Shown one piece after another: positions 1 through 10,700 of a stretch of 64,000 nt of DNA (the first letter of the stretch is position 1; every line of letters begins with the position of its first letter). Both the position numbers and the translations under genes were made by a program. The notes under the pieces are model-generated. The model had not been told where the DNA came from. It made no database searches and was given only the letters and a program-made list of their open reading frames with translations. Location of the stretch: assembly GCA_902702965.1 (NCBI GenBank), contig CACRXP010000434.1:366371-430370 (forward strand), written 5' to 3'. Source of the stretch: Spirometra erinaceieuropaei. Its lineage: Eukaryota > Platyhelminthes > Cestoda > Diphyllobothriidea > Diphyllobothriidae.

Positions 1-700
1 CTGTTTCGAAAGAGTTACTCCACGTTCGCGCATTAATTTCCTCGGAAATTAAGCAAGGCAAATATTCATTCTCTTACCCCTCGGGAGAACATTACGTCTT
101 CTTCCAATTTTTTTACTCGAAGGAGGGACATAATTCGGTTTTAATAAAGTTTCTAAATGTGAGACTTAATACCGTGAAATGGTCGTTCATAAAACGTCAT
201 ATCTCTACATTTACCAATGGAACTTGTAAAATCAACAATATGGCTCAATTCCACTGCCAAATCTTATGAACCCCATATGGTCTCCTTTTAATAACGTAGA
301 AAAATATATGGATTTCTGTACGCAGACAATATACGGCTTGTAGTTTGGAAACCCTGAATGAAAGTGTAACGGTAGAGCGGGTTCAAAATTATTCTGGAAT
401 TGGAAAAGTTTTTGAAAACCAATTTACACCCTTTCTTCAAGCATATTGTTTTAAGAAAGCGTGATTTTCCGCCAAATGGGCATAATAATGAACATTTTTA
501 TACATGTTATCCATAAAATATAATTGCGTTTTAAAGGGCATCGAAAATTAACCAGGAAAATGCCAGCTCCTTAAGTAGCCACTTTTTACGGAGTATAGTT
601 TTCGCATGCAGCCGAAAAAGAAGTTCGTTCGAAAGCTGACATCCCGAGATAACTGAATTCTTATATAATTATGCTGCACGGTGATTAGTTGTACAGCCCT
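1..700. mobile_element. Family A palindromic element, truncated by window edge
   Basis: Carries the family A landmarks (cattcagggtttcc region inverted, gcatgcagccgaaa, attatgctgca) and ends abruptly in tacagccct near 698 without reaching a terminal repeat. Only the right-hand portion is visible. Non-coding. Confidence 0.7.
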
Positions 701-1369
701 AGGAAAGCACCACTGTGGAGGTGGTGGAAGTTGGAGCGAGGTAAACGGCGAAAAGAGACTTAGAGAGCGGCGTCAGATTCTCCAGCTGATGTACCTAACG
801 TTCCATCTGTCGTTGACCGTGTCTCAGTCATACACGTCGTACAGGTAGAAGGTTGCGCGTTCGAATCACGTCGTCGGGGACACCAATGGATATGAGGCCG
901 GGCAAGAGGCGCTTTAGATGAAGCTGGAGGTTTGGTCGTGCGTTAGCTGCATGCCTAAAGGTTAATATGGTTGTCGTGACTGTGGGTTGGCAGACCGATG
1001 CTAGAAAATGAGGCGTTTCAGCGGCTGAATGCTCGCTTGTTGTTCGACACCTGTTGTAGGCTGTTTGCAAAGTGTCAGTTAGTTCTTTCTTTGAAACCGG
1101 TGTAACTCCGTCCTGCTCTTGGGACGGTGATCGACTTTAATCGCACCCAATATGTTCGTCGCGTCTGATGCCAGAAGTCAGAGAACGGTGAGGGTTAGTA
1201 CAATTCTGTACACACTGCAGATTGCCGTGACTTGGCAGTTTGCTTGTGAGTCAGAACACGACGTCCGTTCGGGAGAGCGTGGGTTTTAGCATTTTTGCCG
1301 ATAATGTCCGCCGTACGCTCCACAGCGAGGCAAGAGCAGGAATGGTGACATGCGCGAGAATCTGTTTAC

Positions 1370-1450
1370 AGTAAGACTAGACTTGCGCAGCATCTACAGC
1401 ACTCTCCCCTTCTCCCCCACCCGGACCCGGTGCCAAGACCTACTGCAGGT
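1370..1450 (+). repeat. Dispersed repeat C copy
   Basis: agacttgcgcagcatctac, gcactctcccc and the ccggtgccaagacc motif define a repeat also found near 6865, 15885, 17010, 26577, 45910 and 47263. Its left end abuts the family A element at 1441. Confidence 0.6.
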
Positions 1451-3421
1451 GGACTAACTTATGCAATGTCGATGGAAATTCCTAAATGTGTTTTCGTCTC
1501 GAAAAAAGTAATTAAGTAGGGTTGTAAAACTAATCATCGTGCAGCATAATTCAATAACAATTCACCTAAGTCGGGATGCTGGCTTTCGAACGAACTTGCT
1601 CCCGGCTGTATACAAAGACTATACTCTGTAAAATATGAGTTCTTATGTAGCATGTATTTTTCAAATTGATTTTTGATGCTCCAAAAAGTCCAATTACATT
1701 TCATGGAAAACGTGAATAAAAAATATGCATTCTTTTGCTCATTTGGTAGCGAATTGCGTCTCATTCCAATTTTGTACTCAACGGAAGTGTATCATTTGGT
1801 TTTCAAAAACCTTTTCTAATTCCCGAATAATTTTGAACCCGACCTGCCGTCACACTTGCATTCAGGGTTTCCAATCTACAAGCCATGTATTTTCCGCGTA
1901 CGGAAAACCATACATTTCTATATGGTATTAAGAGGAGGCTATTTGGGGTTCATAAAATTTGGCAGTGAATTTGAGCCATATTGTTAGCATTACAAGCGAC
2001 CTTGGTAACTGCAAAGACATGACGTTTTATGAACGGCCATTTCACGGTATTTCAAAGTCTCACAATTAGAAACTTTTTAAAACCGAATTATATCCCCCTT
2101 TAGAGTATAAAGTTGGAAGAAGACGTAATTTTATACCGAATGAGCAAGAGGATGAATATTTTTATGCATTTTTTCCATGAAATGTAATTGGACTATTAGG
2201 GGCACCGAAAATCAGTGAGAAAATTCATGCTGTCTAAGTAGACATTTTTTGCAGAGTGTGGTTTTTGCATGCAGCCGAAAGAAGTTTGCTCGAAAGCCGG
2301 CATCCTGGGGTAACTGAAATATTATAGAATTAAGCTGCATGATAATTAGTTTTACAACCCTGCTTAATCAATCTTTTCGAGACGGAAACGCATTTCGGAA
2401 TTTCTGTTGACGTTTCATGGGTTAGTCCACTTACAGTGCGTGAGCTATCTCATGAAATGTTGGCTGAAATTCTGAAATGCGTTTTCGATTCGGAAGGATT
2501 ACTTGGTCGCGGTTGTGATGCTGATTATCTTGCGACATACTCTTATAGCATTTCTGACTTGGCCGGATGTCGGCTTTTAAATGCACTTCTTTTCAATCTC
2601 CTGTAGAAAGCGTGCTCAGTAAAAAATGACTACTTGCGTAGCATGCATTTTTCCCATAGATTTTCGATGGTCTTGGAAATTCAAATATATTTTATAGAAA
2701 CCACAAACAAAAATATGCTTTCTTTTAGTCAATCAATAGAGAATCACGTCGTCTTTATATCTTATACTTAAGGAAGGAGTATAATTAGGTTTTAAAAAAG
2801 TTTCTAATTATGAGACTTTTTAAGACCGCGATATGTCCATTCACATAGCGTCGTACCTGGCCGTTTACCACTGCTCCTCATGAAATGTACAACATGGTCC
2901 GCATCCATTGCAAAATTTTATGGACGCTGAATAATATCTCTTTAATGACATTGAAAAATATGTGATTTTCTTTACGCGGAACGCATGCGCCTTGTAGAGT
3001 GTAATCAGTAGGCGCTAATTCAACGAATGATCAGGCTCCAAATTTTTCGGCAATAAGAAAACTTTTTTAAAACCTAATTATACCCCTTCCTTAATTATAA
3101 AATATAAAGAAGACGTGATTGTCTATTGATTGACTAAAAGAAAGCGCATTTTTGTTTGTGGTTTCTATAAAATATATCTGAATTTCCAAGACCATCGAAA
3201 ATCAATGGGAAAATGCATGCTACTTAAGTAGTCATTTTTTACTGAGCACGCTTTCTACAGGAGATTGAAAAGAAGGCCGACATCCTGCCGAGTCAAAAAT
3301 GTAATAAGAATATGCCTTAAGATAATCACTATCACAACTGCGACCAAGTAATCCTTCCTAATCGAAAACGCATTTCAGAATTTCAGCCAACATTTCATGA
3401 GATATGTCACGCACTGTACTG
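1441..3421. mobile_element. Family A palindromic element, split by a family B element
   Basis: The left end is ctgcaggtggactaac after TA; the right end is gttagtccactta, interrupted at 2433 by the B copy, and resumes as ctg at 3419-3421 followed by TA. Without the insert it is about 1 kb. Its two halves are near reverse complements (the tcgggatgctggctttcg and cgaaagccggcatcctggg blocks mirror each other). No coding capacity is seen. Confidence 0.82.
2434..3416. mobile_element. Family B palindromic element inserted in family A
   Basis: A 983-bp element bounded by CAGTGCGTGAG and its complement CTCAYGCACTG-type end, with TA on both sides (2432-2433 and 3417-3418). The arms (about 380 bp each) mirror each other; the loop of about 220 bp does not. 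It is non-coding. TA duplication plus long inverted repeats fits a non-autonomous Tc1/mariner-superfamily foldback element. Confidence 0.85.
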
Positions 3422-3423
3422 TA

Positions 3424-4099
3424 GTGAAAGAGACCTAAGGCGGGAGAGGACACAGGTCGATCGTACACTTAGGCGTAACACCACACCCCCTGCTGAACAA
3501 AAACACTTGACCAGGATTTTAACCTACCAAAATGGGTCAGACAGAGGAAGAAGACACACGAATCACAGGGCAACCATGCACCAGACCTGCATACCCAGCG
3601 GGAGAGCAAGCGCATCTTCCGAGTTCACTGAATCAAGGCAAAGCAGAGCCTGGGTAGCGGGTCATGCCAGCACAAGCAAGTGATTAGTTGTGTTGAGCAT
3701 GTGATTAGTTGTTTCGAGCGCTGAGTCAGGGGCGAGGGGGGGCATGGTCACGTTATCTCACAGGGGAAAGCCAAGCAGACAAACGCGCTCGAGATGGCGC
3801 CAGTTTGTGGGCACTTCTGGTCGAGCTCGAAGGCCGGTGTTGCGTTAACGACACGCCTGCAGATTGATGCAGTTGTCGCGACACGTCAAAAAATTGGGAA
3901 TTCCCGTGGCTAAACGCCTGGCAGCCCATAGTGCGCGTTCGTGAACAGGTGGGGCAACGGGAGGTGGGAGTGTGGAGAGTTCGGGGCGTGGTCGGCTGCA
4001 GTTAGATGCATCCCGTACAGTCCCCTAATCCAGGACAGCAGGGCGAAGGCTTTCGTATAGCCAAATGAATCAAATCGTCCCAACCCCTCCCTGTATCAG
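3424..4099. other. Upstream flank, no gene seen
   Basis: Mixed-composition sequence without a convincing exon, promoter or known repeat. A search for the missing N-terminal MATE exon here was unsuccessful. Confidence 0.4.
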
Positions 4100-4350
4100 T
4101 TAACTGCGCCTGGTAATCGTCTGGTGGAATCTAGAGTGATTGCTCAGGAAATCCTGCTTTGCAGTCAGCTTACCGGATCAGATTTGGTTAATTCCAAACA
4201 GGACTGTAGGCAGGGCGGGTAACGTGACCCAAGTGTGATCAAACTCTGTGGGGCCTCGCAGCTTAAGTGGTTGAAGCGTTGGCTGTACCCTGCTGTTGTA
4301 GGTTCGAACCTCGCCGAGGTCACAGAGTTTTTCACAAGGGGACAAAAGGG
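4100..4350 (+). mobile_element. tRNA-derived SINE
   Basis: A body (gtaatcgtctggtggaatct ... gggcgggtaacgtgacccaa) is followed by a tRNA-like head with A-box agcttaagtggttgaagcg and B-box aggttcgaacctc, then gagtttttcaca. Same family as the cluster at 39.2-41.05 kb. Confidence 0.7.
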
Positions 4351-4712
4351 ATCATTAAGTCACGGAGCCCGAGTCGCTGGGGTGGGTACGTACGCAGAGC
4401 CTAGGACAGCCAATCACAGACGCTCAAAAACACGGCTATCAGCCAACCAGCTGGCATTCACAAGCGAATGGGCGAATGGGCGCGCGCAGGTGGAGGCGGG
4501 GGTCGGCCGCGTTTCGGGCCCCTCGTCTCGCCCTCTCTTCTGAAGGCAGTGATTATTGCGGTTTCCTGAGTAAGCTCAATACCTAGACGCTACACCCTTC
4601 GTACCGGTTCCTTAGACAGTAGACTGTCGTATTATTAAAGTGAGAAGGGAGCGAGAGTGCAGTTTCACTCGCGCTCTAATTTGGCCGTTATTGTCGATCA
4701 TGATAGTGGCGG

Positions 4713-4778
4713 TGATTATGATGATGACGATGATGATGATGATGACGACGACGATGATGATGATGATGATAATAGTGG

Positions 4779-4809
<31 letters not shown>

Positions 4810-4907
4810 GGTGGTGGTGGTGGTGGTGGTGGTGGTGGTGGTGGTGGTGGTGGTGGTGGTGGTGGTGGTGGTGGTGGTGGTGATGGTGGTGGTGGTGGTG
4901 ATGATGC

Positions 4908-4945
<38 letters not shown>
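4713..4945 (+). repeat. (GAT)n/(GGT)n triplet microsatellite
   Basis: Interrupted GAT units flank a run of about 28 GGT units (roughly 4794-4880). Open frames through it (poly-Asp, poly-Gly, poly-Val, poly-His) are artefacts of the repeat. Confidence 0.95.
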
Positions 4946-4949
4946 GGCG

Positions 4950-6860
4950 TGTCGTTTGAAAGATGAGTGTAGTGCTCTCACGGTTGGTGTTATGGTGTAG
5001 CCACATCTGCCCGGCAATTCCTATCATAGATCTCTATAGGCATGCCTTCAAAATGGGAGCCAGTGATATTTTGTGAGCTGCAGCAGTTGGTTTCATTCGA
5101 GAACTAGAGTCGATCGTTTGTACATGTCCAGTAGAACCTCCGTTACGGACTATCCGGGCATGAAATACGCGTCCACAGTAAGGGTAGGGGAGGAAGCGTA
5201 GTAAATCGGCCATTTCGCAACCATCAAAGCCAAAATCTTCAAGGGGCCTCTGCGTAGTAAGAGAAGAGCGCAGATTCACTGAGGAGGAGATGCGTCGGCC
5301 CAGCATTAAACGTCCTTCCTATGACATGGCCGTTTTCTGGCAAGCTTGGGCCATCATCCGCAAATAATAGTGTTGGACACAGTTGCAAACCCAGTGTAGG
5401 CTCCGCCTATACTTGCGACGCAGTGATTCTTGACCCATTTCGCAAAAGGACTTTGCGTCCCCCGACCCCGTCTCAAGCGCATGCATAAGCCATCCGGCTC
5501 GGGCGCCAACGCCGGGCAAAGAATCGTTTGATCATGGCTCTCGAGTCGTCGGAACATGCAGACATGCAGAGTCTAGGACAGCCAATCACAGGTTTTCGCA
5601 AACTGAGCAATCACCCAATCAGCTAGCTAGTCTGACACTGACTGACTCACACATGAGGCTTATGCATTTCCTCCCACATCAACCTAGTTGACAGGCCAAG
5701 GGAGCCGACTGCGTGTTCTGACCACCACCGAGTTTCTGTAAAGAATGCACGTATCCTACTGGTGTCTTTGCCCTTCTCCTCCATGCACCATGATTATCGT
5801 GGCGCGCCGAGTGCATTTGCCCAGGTGTGCTGGTCAACAACATCTGGAGATTCCCAAATCAGAAGTCAGTTAAGGTGGATTCTGAACAAACTTCACTGCG
5901 ATAAGAGAGCCTGCAGAAAGGTCAGCGGGCAGGTCGTCTCGCCAGGCCTGTGGCAGACATTGAGACTGCTGCTGTCTCGGCATGACTCGCGTTCGTGCGT
6001 CTGGGCTTTGCCCACCTACAGCCAATCAATGAAGGACGCAGTTTTGATTGGTCTGGCCATGCGGTTGATAAGTCTCACACGAATTAGGTAATCGATTGAC
6101 GAGGAACAGGAGGCGGACTGAGGAAGGTGTGAGTGAGCTGCCGAGCCGGCGACCACGTGGGCGGAACGCCACATACACACTGCTTATACGCTGCACTTCT
6201 ATCCCTTCGGCCCCCGACCTCTGTAACATCCTCACAATTTAGATATTCCAGTGCACTCACCTCGCGCATCCAATGATTCTGGGCATGTGCGTTGACTCCA
6301 CCCTCGTCCCCGTGTTTCCTGAAGCCAACTTAAATGGAAATGACTCTGAACATTCTCGCTGGAATTTGATGCGTAGCACAGAGGTCGGTCCCATCCAGAG
6401 GCGTGTAGTTTTTTTATACTTTGATATAAAGGTCTATAGAGGGGATGGCTGCATAGTTAAGAAAAACGCTTACCTAAGTGCTACCATTCTAGTCAAACGC
6501 AGCACAGGCTGTTTAACCAGCACACAACCTCGCATGTCCATGATAATTTAGAGCGAATGTGAACTGGTTACCGACCGCCCACACCTGAAACCTGGTGGGG
6601 TGAGTCAACGGACAAGCCTGAAATGCACTTGGCGGGCCGGCAAAAGATTTTGGCTACCCTGACCAGGAGTTTTAATGCTGTCGGCGAAAAAGTTGAGTAA
6701 TCACACATGCCATGGAGGCGCTGATAGCAAGCGAAGGAGAGCAACAAGAACAGCAGCACCTAACACACGGCAGTTTGGCCATTTAAATCGACAACGTCCG
6801 CTAGTTCTCCAAGTAGTGGACGCATCACTGTTAAATTGCGCGTGAACTAGTTTGCGATGG
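4950..6860. other. Upstream flank, CCAAT-type repeats, no gene seen
   Basis: GC-rich segments with gccaatcacag motifs (4410, 5580, 6021) and short chance frames of up to 109 codons that overlap on both strands and lack protein-like features. Confidence 0.4.
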
Positions 6861-7010
6861 AGCAGACTTACGCAGCATCTATCGCACTCCATCCTCGCTT
6901 TGCTTTGGTGGCAAAACAGTGTCGGGACAACCAGAGAGGTGTTCAGGCACGGTGGCCGATAGGACTAGGCAGACCGTCTACGCGTGCCCCGGTCAAGCCA
7001 TGTCCAGGTA
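6860..7010 (+). repeat. Dispersed repeat C copy
   Basis: cagacttacgcagcatctat then cgcactccatcct, followed at a distance by accgtctacgcgtgccccgg, the other conserved end of the repeat. Confidence 0.6.
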
Positions 7011-7532
7011 TTCTCTAAGGGCAAGTCAGGTCTTGCATGAACGAGAGCACCTTGACGACCATAGTAAGAAGGAGCCATTGCAGCCTGGCTCTCAGTCCTC
7101 AAGTCAGTCCAGAATACTCCAACGAGGACTGGTCATGTCGCCGGCTGACAACCCTCCAAGCCACGAGCTCTCCCGCCAGTTGGTAACCTTCCAAACATCA
7201 ACTGATAAGGTCACGTGCGCCTGATTCATTCTAGGCGGTGGGCTTGCGCGAACTATGCACTGCTAGGTAAACGCGCACAGTGAGCCCACTGGCCGGAGTT
7301 TTTGCCCTGTGCGTCTATCGTGCAGCCCGCTTTAGGATCCGCAGTTGTAAATGGGGATTCCCTAACGTGAAGTTGCCGGATAATTCAAAAAAGTCCGAAG
7401 GGGAGTTCTCTGCTAGATTATTTTGTAAATTCTGACTCGCTTCGTTCAAAGACAGGCTGGAAGAACCAAAGACAGGTCTTCCGCACACGGATGTTCACAA
7501 CTCATCCCTGCTTCCTCTTTTTTTAATTGCAG

Positions 7533-7703
7533 ATGATGACATGCTTTGTTGGGTACATCTTGGCACCTGTAAGTTTGGTATTCTGTGGAAAGCTTGGAAA
7601 ATCTGAACTGGCGTCCGCCGGGTTGGCAGTTTCGATTTTTCACACCGCCGGGGTCTCTCTTGTAACAGGTCTCTTAACCGCCGGCGAAACTCTATTTGCG
7701 CAG
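7533..7703 (+). CDS. MATE exon a (first visible)
   Basis: The exon is preceded by a T-rich tract ending in ttgcag and followed by CAG|gtaaac. It is phase 0 at both ends (57 codons). It encodes the end of TM1 and TM2 with VFCGKLGKSEL and ends GETLFAQ, matching the MATE segment where a small-residue-rich TM2 is followed by a conserved Gln. The Met codons at its start are probably internal, because the acceptor is strong and TM1 would otherwise be cut. Confidence 0.9.
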
Positions 7704-10700
7704 GTAAACCGCAAGTGGCGATAACATGCTTGAATTTTAAGATTGCATTCGGTATGTCTGAAGGGCTTTAAAAGATTTTGTAATTTTTATAGACATACGG
7801 AGGCTCAAACAAATTCCGCATGGGAGTTCAGCTACAGAGAGGTGAGTTTTAGACGCGTGGCCTGATCCTCTGTCTTAGGCCTTGCCAGAGGGGTCCAGGT
7901 TTATACTTGCATCCCTAACCAGATCCGAGCCTGTTTTGCTTCAATCGGTATGTTTGGAGTTGTTAGCTGCGAGAACTGATAGCGCCAACAAATTCAAGAA
8001 CAGTCTTCGATTTCGTGCTTGCCCTCCTTGAATACTGGAAAGACAAAAATCTGGTAAAGGTGGAGTACTCGGAGTCGCCAGCAATTTTATGCAGATTTAA
8101 GTATTTGCAAAACGTTTTCGGACACTGGACCCTGAATTCATCTTGGTTTCCGCCTCCGTCAGAGTCGCTGGCTTTTCCGCTCGTTTAAAAAAGAACAAAC
8201 TCACTCGCAGGCTGTTCAACCTTTGCACAAACGGACTATTCTTCGCCTAGGTCTATTTGCAAACTGCACTCGGGCGTTAGGGAGTCTTGAGAAGCAAGTC
8301 TAGAAAGACAACTAGGTGACGACCAGACATGCGACCCACCTAATTTTAACTACCTACTCATGCCATTTAAGTAGGCACGTTAAGTTTGGCGTTACACAGT
8401 AAAATATTGCGAAAGACTATTCACGGTCTTAAGCCCCCCGCACTCAAGCAACCGCATCAGGCCCCGTCGATTGAGATCGAGTATATCCAGTCACATGTGA
8501 GTGTGAGGCGCACCAACCTATCCTGATTGCGATACTTAGAAGGGTACACTCATTTTGCCCTGGAGTCCCAAGCACATAAATCATGCAGGCAGAATTGCGA
8601 AATGGTCCTTTTTCTGCACCGAGAAATCCAAAGCAGAGTGGAACTGCCTAGCTGCGTCCTTCAACTGGAGGAAATCGATATACACTACTCTCAGTCGATT
8701 GTGCGTTTTCAGTAGTAACTGCAGGAGAGTTTTATTTTCTTTAACTGTTGTTTGAACGACTTTCAGCCTGCTGCATCATCTTCCTCTGCTGTTCGCCATG
8801 CATCGCTATTTACATCTGCATTGAACCTATCCTTCTGGCGACAGGACAACCACCGCAAACTTCCAAGTAAGTTATACCGGCCTTTAGTTGAAAATTATAA
8901 GAACTAAAAAAAACAAATAGCTTAAATGGGCCCTGTCTCGTTTAGCCAGATTGTAGGCGAAGAATGATTACCTTATTGGAACCCACCGTTTTCGCATATT
9001 CGGGTGCCAAGTGCAGTTAAAATTCATAGTCGCGAAGGATCACCTGATACCTACCAAGTAGTTCCAGCGTTTTATCCGAATATTACGTCCCTAGTAGATG
9101 TTTGAGGCAAATAATCAACCTCTGTAGTGTAGGGAAACATTACACTCTGGATTATTTTTTATTAATTTCTGAGGTTTGAGCACGGAAATACGGACTCGAA
9201 GTACTGGGAGTCCACAGTCGCTTGTCCGACTATTTCTGAATAAAATCCGCTCATTTTGCAAGGGGTTCAACTAAATTCAATATTTTGTTGTCTTTTCATA
9301 CTTACTGCCCAGACTTAAATTTGGATTTCTCCCTCAATTTCAGATCAGTTGCTGAGTATCTACTGAGACTTATACCTGGCCTTTACGTAAACAACTGCAT
9401 ATTTCGTTATGACACTTTTGCTTTCAGTCTTTAGCCTTGTATGAAATCTTGTCAAAGTACGTCCAGTCACAGGTATGCCAGAAAAGTAGCTCTTAACTAC
9501 ACATAACTGACTTTCCGGTTCCGTTACCTTTGACTCTAAATTAAATGCTGCCTTGTTCCTACACAGAATAAGGTACTGCCTCCTCTCATCGCTGGCATTT
9601 TTGGCATTGCGGCCAACGCTACTTCTCACTATGTCCTCCTCTTCCACGTCAACATGGGCCTTCTGTAAGTCTCGCTTACAAAATCGTTGTAAGTAAGTGT
9701 CCTTTTTGGTTATACCACACTGGTAACTCCCATAGACAATGGTTGGTCAATGCACAATTTTTCCGCTGATATTTCGATGTCAGACGTGTCAAGAAGGAAA
9801 ATTAATTCCGGTCTGCCTAAACCCCCATTACGTTAGTGAGCCTGGTAGTCATCTGATGGATTCTGGATTGATTACTTGGGACATCCTACCTGGGTGATCA
9901 GGTTGCTGTATCAGAATTGATGGAGTCCACAGGTCGTGATAGTCTGGGTAAGTAACTTCACCGAAAGGTGATAAAACTCGTGGCTTTCGATGTGAGCCTC
10001 GATGGCCGGAGCATTGGCTGTATCCAAGTCTTGCTTTTTTTGTCTTGACCACCAAGTTCTTCAAATGACTTACTCAGATATGCCAAGTCACCTATTAGTA
10101 GACAATTTGATTGTGTCTTGAAGAAGGAGACACGAACGCTGGGACAAGAGCTGTATTAGCCTGACGTTTCGGATTCCTACACGAGCCCATCATCAGAGCC
10201 AAAGGGAGATGATGATGGGTTCGGGCAGGAATCCAAAATGTCAGACGGATAAGGCTTTTGCCCCAACGATCGTGTCCCCTTATTCACGACTGCTTCCTGG
10301 GACTCGCCTCTTCGCTTCTATTGGAAAAGTTGTGTATAAGCAAAACTGCACCTTCTCGTACCCGCGCAGTTTTGTCAACCGGGGTATGCGCAAAAGGGAC
10401 GAAGGGCCTAACCGCACGGACACCAAATGTTGGCGGGCACTTCCGTATGTCCAGAACGTTTAGGAAGCTGTCTGCCGTCTTCTCGCAGCACTTGGGGTTG
10501 CAGTTGCACACAGACCGGTGGCAAGCATCAGACGTCAGATAATGAAACCAAAAGACCCGCTGCCACGGCTAGAAACGTTTGGAGTCGTTTATCGGACTTG
10601 GTGTAGCTGCGGACAAAGCAACTACGTCGAACAAACTAGAAGACATCTCCGAACGCGAATGGCCAAACACTCCTCAGCGGTGCTGAGAAATGACGCCAGT

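Noticed and set aside
4640..5027. Long open frames of poly-Val/Met, poly-Asp/Gly, poly-His and poly-Ser/Pro on both strands
   Set aside because: All are translations of one GAT/GGT microsatellite and are not genes.
7527..7703. MATE translation start at the Met codons of the first visible exon
   Set aside because: A strong acceptor directly precedes the exon and the first helix would be incomplete, so an upstream exon is more likely.
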